64,000 nucleotides of DNA, taken from positions 12,501 through 76,500 of the forward strand of contig JAJOZX010005777.1 of NCBI GenBank assembly GCA_023014485.1. Direction: 5' to 3'. The first letter of the stretch is position 1, and each line of letters starts with the position of its first letter. Under the pieces are notes generated by a model. The model was not told the DNA's origin and searched no databases. It was given only the letters and a program-made list of their open reading frames with translations. This stretch comes from Bathynomus jamesi. Its lineage: Eukaryota > Arthropoda > Malacostraca > Isopoda > Cirolanidae. Positions 1 through 11,304 of the stretch are shown here, piece by piece. The translations under genes and the position numbers were made by a program.

Positions 1-22
1 GTATATTATATTCATATATATA

Positions 23-251
23 CAGGGTGTCCCATAAGTCCGGTCTCATCGGAAAATTTATTTTAAGTTAAATTTACAAAAGTAACACATTAAAACTAAA
101 ACAAATGTTCAAATTGATGTCTCGTTTTGGGAACTTTTTTTTTGTTGCAGGTAGAATAACAGGCAATGGCTAATATGGTAGCGAGTTACACTCCTGAGGA
201 AAATTAATTTAAAAGAAATTTTCCTGTGAGACCAGACTTATGGGACACCCT
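23..251. mobile_element. mariner-type MITE (GTCCCATAAG-end family)
   Basis: A short element lies in a TA-rich flank. The left end reads CAGGGTGTCCCATAAGTC and the right end is its inverted counterpart (GACTTATGGGACACCCTC). There is no transposase reading frame, so it would depend on a mariner transposase supplied elsewhere. A related but palindromic copy lies at 52153-52493, and a copy with similar termini and transposase remains lies at 16741-17499. Confidence 0.8.
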
Positions 252-464
252 CTATATATATATATATGGTAATCCAAAAGTCAAAATTTGGGGGGGGGGG
301 GGGGGTATTCTATACCAAAAGTATTAATTAAGTTTTAGATCACTCTATATTTATATATAAGCTTAAAGAAATCTACACGGAACGTAATGGTAAAAATAAT
401 CGTAACACGCTTTTACAGTATCTTTCTCATAGTTACCAAATGCAACGCTTATTTCCAACAGGGT

Positions 465-663
465 CACTCTCTCGCTGCCAATGTCGTAACACCCCTTTCC
501 TTCAATCAGCGAAGTTAAACGACAGTGGGTTCGCGTACTAGTTTTTTGGAGACCGTCTGCGCCTAGATTATGTAACGACCAGTGGGTTCGTATCCCACGT
601 AATGCTATAAGTCCCCTCTGTCATGCGACCTTAGATGTTGCGAAGGGGGGTTAAACAACCCCA
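465..663 (+). repeat. 5S rRNA-derived SINE
   Basis: The 5' half reads like a diverged 5S rRNA, including GCGAAGTTAAACGACAGTGG followed by GGAGACCGTC, which corresponds to the 5S internal promoter region. A non-5S body follows (TTCGTATCCCACGTAA) and then a tail ending GTTAAACAACCCC. Copies lie at 4475-4658, 26197-26398, 31141-31340, 36408-36587 and, more diverged, 33068-33195. The combination identifies a SINE of the 5S-headed class rather than a 5S gene. Confidence 0.75.
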
Positions 664-682
664 TCGCGGGAAGTAAAATATA

Positions 683-684
<2 letters not shown>

Positions 685-743
<59 letters not shown>

Positions 744-744
744 T
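685..744. repeat. (TA)n microsatellite
   Basis: About 60 bp of TA dinucleotides directly follow the SINE tail. Confidence 0.95.
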
Positions 745-1264
745 CCAACAGACTTTAGCTACGAACGATTTTCCGAGGTGCATGCACGCATTATCTTACA
801 TATGCCGCATTATCATACATACCCCGCATTATCATACATACCCATATAAAGCCGTACCACACACAAAGATTAAATGAAAAGGTGCGCTTTTATGTTATTT
901 GAGAGTTTGAGTTTTCTGTTTCAAACGAATTACACAAATCGAAAAGAAAAAATAAACTTTGGCTATTAAAATAATATCTATAATAGGAGGCAAGTAAACA
1001 TAATGAGTCTATTTGGGATATTAACGAAATCAATAAAGACCTCTACGGCTTCAGGAAGGAAAGTCCAAATTTCATTGTACCCTTTATTTAGACCACCTTT
1101 TACGTACTTATTTACGACAAAGAATGTGTGTCGATAACGAATTTGTCGACGTATAGATATTTGGCATTTTCACATCTTATTGTTTTTTACTGATATACAT
1201 GTCATGTCGTTTCACTTTATTTTCATCAGGAAAATGGCAAACTCTTTCTATGTGACAATTCACG

Positions 1265-1300
<36 letters not shown>

Positions 1301-1692
1301 AATTTATTTTCTCTAACTTCCTCACTTACTATTTCTTTTCCTGTCTCTCTCTCTCTGTCTGTCTCTCTCTTCTCTCTCATGTCGGAGCCGCAGCCAAGAA
1401 AAAATATTCCATAAACACTCGAAAACTTCCTCGATTCAGTTTCCCGAAATATGAAATCACAGACTCGCAGACCCAATAAATAATCGCGTCTAATGTACAC
1501 ACACACACACACACATATGTGTGTGTGTGTGTGTGTTTATGTGTATCTGTGCAAAGAAAATAATAGTAAAGAAATATAAGTTTTAGGTTTCATTTGCTCC
1601 CGAAAGAAACGCTATTTCAGGTCTTAAAATATATACTCAGTAAAGGCTGTTGCCATAATAAAATATATTAATTTCATATTTGGGACGTTAGT

Positions 1693-1730
<38 letters not shown>

Positions 1731-1844
1731 GCCATTTATAATGTCATCTAAACGTTTATTTAAAGTTTGTAATTTCCTCTGTATGCTAATTAGTATTATA
1801 TTCGTCGCACACCATTCAAATTCTTTTTTGCATAACATATACAC

Positions 1845-1887
<43 letters not shown>

Positions 1888-2734
1888 TTTGCAAAGTAGC
1901 AGCTAAATTAGAGGAAATTTTGCTCTTGTGTTTAGCAAATATTCCATTTTACAAGTTACTCGAGCCTTTTAAAATGAAGATCTTCATTAGATTTAGAGGG
2001 TAAAAACAGAAAATTATAACCCTATAAAATCACAGCTGTACGTACGACCAGTCCATGTATAGGGACTATATTACGTTTAATACCTCTATATTAGTGAAGT
2101 AAATTTCACTAAAATGCAGTAAAATTAATTAACTTATTATACGGAACTATTATTATTTTTTAGGGGGGAAGAGAGAGAGAGGGGAGGGGTGAAGTGTGAT
2201 GCAGCCGCACGATGGAGGAAAAAATAATTAAAACAAACTTATTTTTTAAGTATATTCGATATAAATGTTCGGAAAGCGGTCCATAAAAATAGTTCTATAT
2301 GGCACATTACCACATCGTAAAATGTAAAGAATTCATTAACAAACTCCGTGTATAAAATGTATCAATCAGGAGCTCACAAATTCTGTGAGCATTTTTGGCG
2401 CCAAATTTTTCAATTTTGAATATTTTTGGCTCCAATTTTTCGCCTCATAATGGCTACTTATCACCTTAGATAAACTCATCAATTTATTTCGTTCAGCGTT
2501 TCTGCAATAAATAAATAAATGTCTTCATTTTTTCGTACATGTTGTCCGCATTATTTTATATTTGTCTGAAGTTATTCACAAAGATTTTTTTTTAACGTCC
2601 TAAATATATATAGGAAAATACTTAATTACCTTCTTTAAGAGCGCGAGCGCGGGTCCAAGCACGCACTCACACAAACACACATTATATATGTATATCCTGG
2701 TTGGGGATAAAATTTGCATATATATATATATGCA
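745..2734. other. Unassigned stretch with microsatellites
   Basis: No gene is supported. The stretch holds (CT)n at 1265-1293, (CA)n/(GT)n around 1499-1536, (CA)n at 1695-1728, (TA)n at 1847-1886 and an inverted TTTTGGCGCC / TTGGCTCC motif near 2394-2445. Reading frames here are driven by low-complexity sequence. Confidence 0.6.
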
Positions 2735-3140
2735 AAATTTATCCCCCATCAGGATTCGAACCAGGGCCTTCCGACTTGGAGATGCGGGCGTTGTTCATTA
2801 GGGTGCGACAGGATGAAAGTTAAATAAAACCTGGCGATATTTCCTCACCCGAGGTGGGGAACAAATCTGTTATGCAAAAATGCGCGGTTATGCCTTTATA
2901 ATTGTATCTACTAGTACACTCGTGTTGGCCACAAAGTTCTGATTTAAATTTTGTTCATTTGCTCGAGTGCAGGGGGTTAACACGAACAACGCCTCTGGAC
3001 GCGAAATCATTGTGGGTTTTTTCGGGTGAAGAAATGTCAAATTATTAACTTTTATTCCGTCGTAGTCTAATGGTCAACGCCGTCAAAGGGCCCAGGTTCC
3101 TATCTTGGTGAGGAATGGGGGATAAATTTTGCACACACAC
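2735..3140. repeat. Foldback tRNA-related SINE
   Basis: The left end, on the minus strand, contains a tRNA-like unit with a perfect B box (GGTTCGAATCC) and the end sequence GGGGGATAAATTTTGC. The right end, on the plus strand, starts GTCGTAGTCTAATGGTCAAC (A-box-like) and ends with the same GGGGGATAAATTTTGC. The two tRNA-like heads therefore face each other as an inverted repeat with about 270 bp between them. No tRNA cloverleaf is intact. Confidence 0.55.
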
Positions 3141-3988
3141 ACATATATATATATATATATTATATGAGATGAAACGAAAGTCCTGCCTATAATGTGAAGT
3201 ATAACACTACATCAGTCATCAGTAAATGTTAAAACCACCCCATGAAGCTATTTACGTACATTAACTGTGTCACGTGACCAACAACGGAAGCAAATTAACA
3301 TTACCTTATAAAGAAATGCCGCCACACTCGTTTCGAATGCAAAGTCAAACGAGATGAGGCACCATCTTCTTGAAATGAGAAGTTTGTTCTGGACTAAAGA
3401 GAGAGAGCATGTCATCCAGACATGGTACCACAACTTCGTGTAACATGCCCCAAAAAGGAATATAACAAGGGCGACACCACTTTCCGTTACGGATCGTAGT
3501 CACATATTCCTCCTAAACCTCTTCAAACTTACCTGAAACAAATGAATAATGAAATAATACAAAATCACTGGGGTCAGTCATTATGTTACAGTTTCCACGT
3601 TATTTTATATACAATAAAATACATTAACTTTTACTACAAAAAAAAAAAATCTTATCGCCAAAATCAAGTTAAGAGAACGATGGTATTTACACAGCTAATA
3701 CCCGTAAAAGAAATTAGAATTACTCTTTAAAATATCTACTAATTTTTACATGTTCACATCGGGAATAGTTAAACATACTGTAAAATATATTTGCATTTAA
3801 TCTACAATTATAATACTATATTCATATTAATAATAATATACATCTCATGAATTAATTTTACCGCAGAGAATGTATGCAATTATAACTCCTACGCCAGAAG
3901 AATGTAAGGACTAGTTTTTTTTAAATTTTCAGGTGCGCGCTAATTTTGTATTTATATGATGTTACAATGTACAGGAAACGTACTGATG

Positions 3989-4028
<40 letters not shown>

Positions 4029-4474
4029 TAAATGCCCAAGTAGGTCCAACAGGTCATTTGTTATATTTTCAGTTTTAATTACTTGCGCTTGTGTTAAGGT
4101 AAGGAGGGTTCTATTAAAAAGATTAGAGAAAACGCTTTTTTACTGTATATGACGATTATTTTTTCGAATTCCACCCGCGTTTAGATTTTAATTAAAAAAA
4201 CTCGAAATCAAGTAAGTGGTACTTAATGCTGCTTCAGGCTTTTCACACCCAGTGATTTGTTTTCGGTTAGATTAGATTAGTTTAACCCGAGTTAACCTAA
4301 CTTCAAAAAACAACACTGTGAAGTATACAGAATATCAACGTACTAACGAGGCTTCCATACATGGTTCATGTCGAATGGAAGACCCAATGATTAACTTTAT
4401 TCAAACGAGTATAGTCATCCTTTATCCTTTTCAATTTTAGATGCATTTGTAATGGTTTTGTAATAATTATGTTT
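3141..4474. other. Unassigned stretch
   Basis: AT-rich DNA with (TA)n near 3148-3160 and 3993-4024. Only short reading frames without recognisable content are present, and nothing conserved was identified. Confidence 0.5.
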
Positions 4475-4658
4475 TGGGTTGCCTAAACTCTTTCGTAACC
4501 ACGAGGGTAAGCTACAGTTTAACGTAGACTCCGAACCACGGGTCGATACATCATCTGAACGTGAAGGAGGGTTCTTCATCCAACTTTTACCCAGACCCAA
4601 TGTCGATTAACTTCGCTGATCCACAAGTAGCGTTACAACATGGCCACGACGCAGCCCG
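4475..4658 (-). repeat. 5S rRNA-derived SINE, diverged
   Basis: On the minus strand this repeats the 5S-like head (ATCAGCGAAGTTAATCGACA) and the downstream module containing CGTGGTTCGGAGTCTACGTT. It is more diverged than the copies at 26197 and 31141. Confidence 0.65.
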
Positions 4659-4792
4659 ACACTATCAATAATGTAACAATGATTTCCTTACAGGTAAACA
4701 GGACTTAAAATTATAAACTGTTTTGTAAACAAGTTCCTAATGTTCGATTCCCGTAAAATAACTCTTATAAGACGTCGGTACAGAAAAAAAAA

Positions 4793-4848
<56 letters not shown>

Positions 4849-5236
4849 CGCAATGCAGAAATAAATGCATATTATTTGCACTGAATCTGACAAGGCAACC
4901 AAAACAAGTTTTTGTTTAGGTTTTCTGGGTTTGAAAGAAAGAACACTCCCCCCTCCACTCCCCCGTGGCCTCACGTGCAGGAGTAAGACTTGCGCTTCTC
5001 GTCGGCCCCACACAAAGGTGTCGTCCTTCCGTCGTTGGCATCATTTACTTGAATCAGGGGTCCTAGAGGCTTAGCCTTCACTAAGTTTTCATTATACTTA
5101 TGGAAAGCCTGTTAGCCTTCATAGGAAGACTGTACACCCCCACGTATGGTGATCCAACCCCATACAGGTAAAAGAGCATATACTCTCCCTATAAAAACAG
5201 ACTAAACACGCATGGCTGAACCGAGGGGCCTTTCAC

Positions 5237-5238
<2 letters not shown>

Positions 5239-5303
<65 letters not shown>
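5239..5303. repeat. (CT)n microsatellite
   Basis: About 65 bp of uninterrupted CT dinucleotides. Confidence 0.95.
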
Positions 5304-5305
<2 letters not shown>

Positions 5306-5464
5306 TTCTTGTGGTATTTTCACTAACACCTTAAAATTTAAATGAAAGTCTAACGAAGAATGTTATCATGGATGCAAATTACATACATGTACATAAGGGA
5401 GCAGAGGAAATTAATGATGCATATATACTCCACTTTACTCGTAGGAGAAAAGAGTATATACACA

Positions 5465-5572
<108 letters not shown>

Positions 5573-5849
5573 GCAAAAAATAGACACCACGATGATTGTC
5601 CTCAAAAACAAATGTCAAAGCTCATCAATGGAATTGCAGAATGTGCGTGAGCTTTGCATTATGCAAATGGGAAAGTAACTCTATTCTAAATATATTGATT
5701 GAGTATATCCGTTATTATTTATTCACTTTTATCATCAAATAAAAAACTATGGAAAACTGAATATATACAGTATATACTCTAACAGTTAGAGTATATACTC
5801 TATATACACCCTACTATGAGTTAGAGTCTAACTCAGTAGGGTGTCCCCT

Positions 5850-6612
5850 GTCTGGCCTTTAGTTACAAAGACAAGAGGAAGCCTCAAAGACTACACATTC
5901 TACCTTTCCTTTCTTGCACTGTTTAGGTACCAGTTTTTCTATTATTTTCCACGTATAAATAAATTATGGTGTCTCTCTTCTTTTTCTTTCCAGCGAATAT
6001 AGATTTAATTTACGTAGTCTTTCCCAGTAGTTGAGTTCTTTGCAGCCATCAATCTTGGCTTTGAAATTTCTTTGAATTTCTTCTACTTCATTAATTATTT
6101 CTTTTTTTATATGTATGTGGACGTCAAGACTGAGCAGTATTCAAGTTTTGGTACGATCAGTGTTTTTAGCAGGGAATCATTACTTTCTTATTCCTTCTCT
6201 TGAAGGTTCTCAGTAGCTGCCCCGCATTCTTTTTCCTTTGTTTATGGCTATCTGATTTTGTGTTTCAAATTCGCATCGTTGGTCATTATAACCCCTAAAT
6301 TTATTGCTTTCTTGCTTCTCTGGATGTCCTGTCTGTCTGGGGTATAATATGCTGTCTGTTTTAATTCCTCATTTCTTCCATATCTCAAAAGCTGAAATTT
6401 CTCGGTGTTAAATTTCATGTCACTCTCTTCTGGGTATCTGTATATTCTAATTCTGTTTGTGTCCCTCTGTAGGTCTTTCACCTTTGCCGCATTTCTAATT
6501 TTTCTGCCGATTTTTGTATCATCACCAAAGGATGCTACTATACTGTTGTTGGTTACTTCACTGTCCATGTTTGTTAGCATGATAATGAATAGGAGTGGCG
6601 CATATATATATA
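5850..6612 (-). pseudogene. LINE reverse transcriptase, C-terminal fragment
   Basis: The minus strand encodes the palm end and thumb of a non-LTR reverse transcriptase. It includes PLLFIIMLTNMDSEV and then ASFGDDTKIGRKI, where the usual ADD catalytic motif reads GDD. KFQLLRYG and a LGVIMTNDA block follow. Downstream, in broken frames, comes an arginine-rich block (ERHHNLFIRG) typical of the region just before the 3' end. Frameshifts and stops make it non-functional. The 5' part (endonuclease and RT fingers) is absent and the fragment ends at a TA array. Confidence 0.7.
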
Positions 6613-6631
6613 TATATATATATAAGTGAGG

Positions 6632-6850
6632 AATTTCCAGCACACCGACCTGAATAACTTCAAGAACCAGCTGGACAGATTCCTGTGCAAAGTCCCTGAC
6701 CAGCCATGCGTGGCTGGCTACGAGGGCAGAAAGAGATCAGACAGCAATTCCCTCCTTCACCAAATCCCACAAATGAGGCGGGATGCTGCAGAGGGGTCGA
6801 CCGCAAGTCGATCCTGAACCGTCGTTCAAACTCACCTAAAGTAAAGTAAG
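6632..6850 (+). pseudogene. LINE 3' end fragment
   Basis: A plus-strand fragment encodes NNFKNQLDRFLCKVPDQPC, which resembles the last residues of LINE ORF2. It ends in a TAAAG-type tail (CTAAAGTAAAGTAAG). A second copy lies at 22594-22756. It faces the minus-strand fragment at 5850-6612, so LINE material is present here in opposing orientations. Confidence 0.6.
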
Positions 6851-6933
6851 TAACCTGAAGTGTATAATACAAGGGTAAATCAATAAGTATCCGCACTATT
6901 TATTTTCACAATTTTATTTTCACATCTGATAGA

Positions 6934-7476
6934 TTATAAACACAAAAGCAAGAATGTTTTTGGCTGTGTGCGTAGCCAGTTATGCACCGCCTCCTTCAGG
7001 TCATCATCGCCTTGGAATCGCTGACCTCTCAAAGCGTCTTTTAGTGGTCCAAACAGGTAAAAATCCGAAGGTGCCAGGTCTGGACTGTAGGCTGGATGAT
7101 CGAGAACTTCAAATTTAAGTTCTTGAAGGCATTTTCTAGTCTGTGCAGCGGTATGAGGGCGCGCATTGCCGTGTAACAGAATAAAACCTTCAGACAAGTT
7201 TCCTCTCCGTTTTGTGCTAATTGCTTGCTTTAACTCATTCCGAAGCATATCAGAATACGATGCACTTGTTACTGTAGTTCCACGCTCTAGATAATGTTCA
7301 AGGATAGGACCTCGTGTATCCCAAAACAGTGTTAGCATAACTTTACCTGTTGACGGCTGCGCTTTGAACTTCCTCGCAACGGGAGATGTTGGATGCTTCC
7401 GTTGCATGCTCTGTCGTTTGCTTTCTGGTTCATAGTGATGGATCCAGGTTTCATCTTGGTTTTCATTCTCGACCAT
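6934..7476 (-). pseudogene. mariner transposase fragment (DD34D)
   Basis: A 180-codon minus-strand frame starts inside the catalytic core at DETWIHHYEPESKRQ, which carries the first catalytic Asp. The second site reads LLHGNARPHTA, where Gly has replaced the expected Asp. The third site is YSPDLAPSDFYLFGPLKD. The DNA-binding N-terminus is missing and the C-terminus is altered by a deletion. With a catalytic Asp lost it should be inactive. Confidence 0.8.
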
Positions 7477-7695
7477 CTAGCCTACAGTCCAGAACTGGCA
7501 CCTTCGGATTTTTACCTGTTTGGACCACTAAAAGACGCTTTGAGAGGTCAGCGATTCCAAGGCGATGATGACCTGAAGGAGGCGGTGCATGACTGGCTAC
7601 GCACACAGCCAAACACATTTTGTGATGGCATTAGGAAGCTTGTAGATCGCTGGACTAAGTGTATTGAGAAACAGGGAGACTATGTCGAGAAGTGA
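7470..7695 (+). pseudogene. mariner transposase C-terminal arm
   Basis: The plus-strand arm of the foldback encodes AYSPELAPSDFYLFGPLKD, with the last catalytic Asp, through to the natural C-terminus KCIEKQGDYVEK and a stop. It is nearly the same sequence as the minus-strand arm but keeps the segment deleted there. Confidence 0.8.
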
Positions 7696-7773
7696 TGTGT
7701 TTATAATCTATCAGATGTGAAAATAAAATTGTGGAAATAAAAAGTGCGGATACTTTTTGAATTACCCTCGTAT

Positions 7774-7834
7774 ATTAGCGCTACTCCTATTCATTATCAT
7801 GCTAACAAACATAGACAGTGAAGTAACCAACAAC

Positions 7835-7836
<2 letters not shown>
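7774..7836 (+). repeat. LINE fragment
   Basis: About 60 bp match, on the plus strand, the RT segment found on the minus strand near 6545-6600 (CTCCTATTCATTATCATGCT). It runs into a TA array and lies directly outside the mariner foldback. Confidence 0.6.
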
Positions 7837-7891
<55 letters not shown>

Positions 7892-8516
7892 GAACATTAT
7901 ATGAATTATTTATACTGGTTATATTTTAGATAGGTTGCTGTATACTGCATAAGTAAACAACGTTTTTAAACCCTAAAGCTAACCCGTTATACAAATTGGC
8001 TTTCCAAAAATATGACTTTACAATTAATATGACTTTACCTTCAACTCTCATATAATCACGAGTATACCAAAGAAAAGTATAATTTATATATACACAAAAG
8101 TTAATTATAAATTGTATATCGACTGAGTAAACTTTAATATAAAACGAAGGGAAAAGTGCGGGGTGGGGGGGTGGGGGCTTTTAAAAATAATAATTAGTCA
8201 CAAAACTTCAATAAAGTTGCTGAATCGTCACTTAAAAATAAAAATATATTAATATATTAAAAATATTTGTAAGATAAATAATAAAAATAAATCAAAATGT
8301 GTGAATTAAATATTAATCCAATTCAATTCCGAAATATTTCAAGAGTGCCAATTGGTCCTCGTTTACAACCTATTAATTTGAAAGTGTTAAAGGATGTCAT
8401 ATCGGTGGCACTGGGTGCCAACGACGGCCAAAAGTGTCAAGACGCTTTGCAAAATTTGTTGTATAATTTATTTTATTATTTTTATTTTTACGCTAATGGA
8501 ATATGTTTAATTAAAA

Positions 8517-8520
<4 letters not shown>
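7837..8520. other. Unassigned stretch after (TA)n
   Basis: A TA array (about 7837-7888) is followed by AT-rich unique DNA. A reading frame from 8297 contains a non-repetitive 55-residue segment (IGPRLQPINLKVLKDVIS) before it runs into GA repeats. I do not recognise it and there are no splice or promoter signals to support it. Confidence 0.4.

Positions 8521-8579
<59 letters not shown>
8521..8579. repeat. (GA)n microsatellite
   Basis: About 59 bp of GA repeats adjoin the 3' end of a decayed Tc1-like copy. Confidence 0.95.
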
Positions 8580-8582
<3 letters not shown>

Positions 8583-9345
8583 TAAGTATTCGTACAGAGA
8601 AATATTTCAGTTATATTCGTCCTTATCTTTCGTACCATGCAGTGGATAGTTAGGAAAAATTAAAAAAAAAATGTAAAACATCAAAGAATTTTAAGAAAAT
8701 AAAAAGTTAAAATGCAAAAGTTTTCATACATTTACTTACAAAATTATTTAATACTTTGTGTGTCCACATTTTGCTTGAATGACTTCAGTGATTCGCTTTG
8801 GCTATTTTTCTACAAAGTTTCGTCATCTCTCAGCAGAAATTTCAGCCCATTCTTCTGAAGAAAATTGCTGCAATTCATTCAGATTCGAAGGGTTTCTCTC
8901 GCGGACAGCTTTTTTCAAATCAAACCATAAATTCTCGAGTGAGATCTGGGTTTTGACTGAGCCACTTAAGAAGCTTAGAATTATTCTGTTGCAGTACCCA
9001 ACTGTGACCCACTCGTAACTCCCGAACTGAAGGCAATAATTTTCTTCTAAAATTTCCTGATATTTCTTCGATTTCAAGATTCATTGATAACAAGTTTTCC
9101 TGGACCAGAAGCACTAAAGCATCCTCAGGGAAGCAAACTAACACCACCATGTTTAACCATAAGATTTTTTTTTTCCTCGAATGCAATACAGTATTTGATT
9201 TTCGCCAACATTTTGGTCTCGTCTGTCCAGACAACTTTCTTCCAAAATGCAAATCCATCATTTTGATGATCCTTGACGTATTTTAAACGAGCTTCTTTGT
9301 GCGCTTTTCGGAGTATAGGTTTTCTTCGTGTAACTCTTCCTATTG
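8580..9345 (-). pseudogene. Tc1-like transposase, 5'-truncated
   Basis: The minus strand encodes, in broken frames, RVTRRKPILRKAHKEARLKY, then FWKKVVWTDETK (first catalytic Asp), HGGVSLLP, a degraded WVLQQNNSKLLKWL (the second Asp region reads Asn) and NPDLTREF (the PDLN-E region). The 3' flank has a short terminal-like GTCATAAGTATTCGTACAG. The same family occurs, longer, at 59745-61610. The HTH domain and the 5' end are missing; the copy stops at a GT array and Helitron DNA. Not functional. Confidence 0.8.
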
Positions 9346-9749
9346 AAGGGGTGACGGACGTGTGTGTGTGTGTGCCTGTCTGTTCCAGCCATAACTCCAA
9401 AATGGAAGCAGTTACATTTAATGGAAGCAGTTACAAACATGAAACTTCACACACATATTGATTAGGTCCCCAGGTTGTGCACCTGGGTGTTAATAAATTA
9501 AATAATTAAAATTACTGGGCCCGAAGGCCCCAGCACCGCGATTAAACTACAGAAAAGAACGCAGTCGTGAAAATTTTGAGCTTCACGTTGTATCAAGATT
9601 TCTGAATCTTAAGAGTTTCATGACTATAGTTTTACTGACCAAATAATTGAACCCCCCCAATTACTGTCGGTTCAATTATTTGGTCAATAAAACTATAGAA
9701 AAGAACACAGTCATGAAAATCTTGAGCTTCACATTGCCGCCCGTAATAA
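9346..9749. mobile_element. Helitron-related fragments, partly inverted
   Basis: The first part has CTGTCTGTTCCAGCCATAAC and then GGTTGTGCACCTGGGTGTTA, a Helitron 5'-region block repeated at 10678 and 11173. The second part carries, inverted, the block GTGAAGCTCAA / ACTACAGAAAAGAACGCAGT seen inside the Helitron at 10320-10640. A short foldback around CCAAATAATTGAACC lies at 9636-9685. These are decayed, rearranged pieces rather than one element. Confidence 0.5.
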
Positions 9750-9755
9750 TCTATA

Positions 9756-10199
9756 CTAAAGGGTGATCAAAAAGTAACGCAACCCATGGGAAAACGATTT
9801 ATTTCAGAGCAAGTGCTGGAAGTGGGCACCGTTCTGTGCTTCACACAAGTGGATACGGCGATTCATGTTCTTAAAGACCCTTTGCAACGTTTCCTGTGAA
9901 ATTGCATCAACACATTTCTGAATCATCGCCTGCAATTCTGGAATACTGTGCGGGTGAGTGACATATGCGGCATCTTTCAGGTAACCCCACAAGAAAAAGT
10001 CGGGAGACGATAAATCCGGAGATCGTGAAGGCCTCCTGCGTCTGGGCATAGCTTCTGGAGCGAATGTACTGCGTGACAATGAATATACGCTGCTCCAAGG
10101 TGTATTTCATCTTTTTCATATATTCACCACCTGCAACAGAAGGAAAAATCAATTATGTGCGTTTCTCCATGGGTTGCGTTACTTTTTGATCACCCTTTA
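9756..10199 (-). mobile_element. mariner deletion derivative inside the Helitron
   Basis: Terminal inverted repeats read TAAAGGGTGATCAAAAAGTA and its complement at the right end, with TA on each side. On the minus strand the first ~25 codons survive (KYTLEQRIFIVTQYIRSRSY). They are joined by deletion to the catalytic end (SRSPDLSSPDFFLWGYLKD) and the C-terminus (NGAHFQHLL). The middle of the catalytic domain is gone. It could still be moved by a related full-length transposase. Confidence 0.8.
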
Positions 10200-10384
10200 T
10201 AATAAGAGAGCTGTCCGTCTGTCTGTCCGTCTGTCCGTCTGTCTGTCCGTCACACTTTCAGAAATTGTTAGAAAAAATTGTGAGAAAAAAAATTCAGAAA
10301 TTGTAAAAAAAATTCAGAAATTGTATTACGGGCGGCAATGTGAAGCTCAAGATTTTCATGACTGTGTTCTTTTCTGTAGTTTAG

Positions 10385-10525
10385 CAATGGGGGAAGGGTG
10401 AGGGTGGGGGGAAGGGTGGGAGTGGGGAGAAGGGTTGGGGTGGGCGGAAGGGTGGGGGTGGGGGTAATGGGGGATGGGGGTGGTAATGGGGAGGGGTGCG
10501 GGTAATGGGGGAGGGGGTTAGCCCC
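10385..10525. repeat. G-rich minisatellite
   Basis: Irregular GGGGGAAGGGTGGG-like units form about 140 bp of strongly G-biased plus strand within the Helitron. Runs of three or more G at short spacing could form quadruplexes. A C-rich stretch with similar style lies at 12200-12300. Confidence 0.7.
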
Positions 10526-10677
10526 CAAGTTGTATGAATGGGGGTGAGGAGGTTTTGGGAGATACCAGATTCAGAAATGTTGACACAATGTGAAGCTCAA
10601 GCTTTTCACGGCTGGGTTCTTTTTTTGTAGTTTAGCCTGTCTAACCGTCAGCGAAGTGACGGGAACAGTACTAGTAA

Positions 10678-10821
10678 TCTATAATAATAAAAGGACGCAG
10701 TTACAAACATGAAACTTCACACACACACATATTGATTAGGTCCCGAGGTTGTGCACCTGGGTGTTAATAAATTAAATAATTAATTTTAAAAAATTAAATG
10801 ACGTTATCAACATCATTACGT

Positions 10822-10823
<2 letters not shown>
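10678..10823 (+). mobile_element. Helitron 5' fragment, tandem to the previous one
   Basis: It starts TCTATAATAATAAAAGGACG three bases after the CTAG end of the preceding Helitron. It carries the GGTTGTGCACCTGGGTGTTA block and ends at a TA array. The 3' hairpin and CTRR end are not seen, so it is a truncated copy placed head-to-tail with the first. Confidence 0.6.

Positions 10824-10875
<52 letters not shown>
10824..10875. repeat. (TA)n microsatellite
   Basis: A TA array between the Helitron fragment and a Penelope-type palindrome. Confidence 0.95.
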
Positions 10876-10879
<4 letters not shown>

Positions 10880-11062
10880 AATAAAACCACGAAGGGAAAA
10901 GAAACACAAAGTGGTGCTCAAGCGCTTTCGTCTAATGACATCCTCAGGAACACTGTCATTAGACGAAAGCGCTTGAGCACCACTTTGTGTTTCTTTTCCC
11001 TTCGTGGTTTTTATTCATCATAAATATTTTTCACGTGTCACTTTCGTGAAATAATTTTCATA
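10876..11062. repeat. Short palindromic Penelope-like copy (family A)
   Basis: The left arm begins GATGAATAAAACCACGAAGG; the right arm is its inverse, ending CGTGGTTTTTATTCATCATA. The arms of about 70 bp are separated by a loop of about 13 bp. Only the right side carries a further block (ATTTTTCACGTG ... CGTGAAATAATTTTCA), as in the large palindrome at 43268-46505. The minus strand at 10926-10947 has CTGAGGA, a GTC/GAC stem and GAAA. Interpreted as a severely 5'-truncated pair of the same retroelement. Confidence 0.65.
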
Positions 11063-11172
11063 TATATATATATATATATATTATCGACACCTATGGCAAA
11101 ATTATTGAATACCCGGTTAAGTTCAGTGAATGCCCGGTTAGGTCAACTGTACGTCCTTGACGATTGGTTAGG

Positions 11173-11259
11173 TTAGGTCCCGAGGTTGTGCACCTGGGTG
11201 TTAATAAATGAAATAATTAATTTTTTAAAATTAAATGACGTCATTAAGGTAATTACGTG

Positions 11260-11262
<3 letters not shown>
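11173..11262 (+). mobile_element. Helitron 5'-region fragment
   Basis: It repeats GGTTGTGCACCTGGGTGTTA followed by AATAAATGAAATAATTAA, as at 9463 and 10738, then enters a TA array. No termini are visible. Confidence 0.5.

Positions 11263-11304
<42 letters not shown>

Larger units (their letters stand above)
6870..7770. mobile_element. DD34D mariner foldback (3' ends at both sides)
   Basis: Left terminus CAAGGGTAAATCAATAAG and right terminus CTTTTTGAATTACCCTCG are inverted copies flanked by TA. Both outer arms encode the C-terminal end of the same transposase, minus strand on the left and plus strand on the right. The element therefore has two 3' ends and no 5' end. About 85 bp are missing from the left arm compared with the right. 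The closest relative in the window is the longer copy at 54411-56443. Confidence 0.85.
9750..10674 (+). mobile_element. Helitron, non-autonomous
   Basis: The 5' end is TCTATA, interrupted by a mariner copy, and continues after it as ATAATAAGAGAGCTGTCC with a CTGTCCGT-type repeat. The 3' end shows a hairpin (CCGTCA GCGAAG TGACGG) about 8 nt before CTAG. The element lies between an A (9749) and a T (10675). TC start, CTRR end, 3' hairpin and AT target are the defining Helitron features. No Rep/helicase sequence is present. The interior has a G-rich minisatellite at 10385-10525. Confidence 0.75.

Noticed and set aside
2735..3140. tRNA genes
   Set aside because: B boxes are good but acceptor stems and cloverleaf pairing do not hold; the units belong to repeats.
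8297..8653. 118-codon frame with a non-repetitive first half
   Set aside because: It runs into a GA array, has no recognisable domain and lacks supporting signals; kept only as a remark.
10385..10525. Telomere-like or switch-region G-rich sequence
   Set aside because: Units are irregular and lie within a Helitron; no regular telomeric repeat is present.
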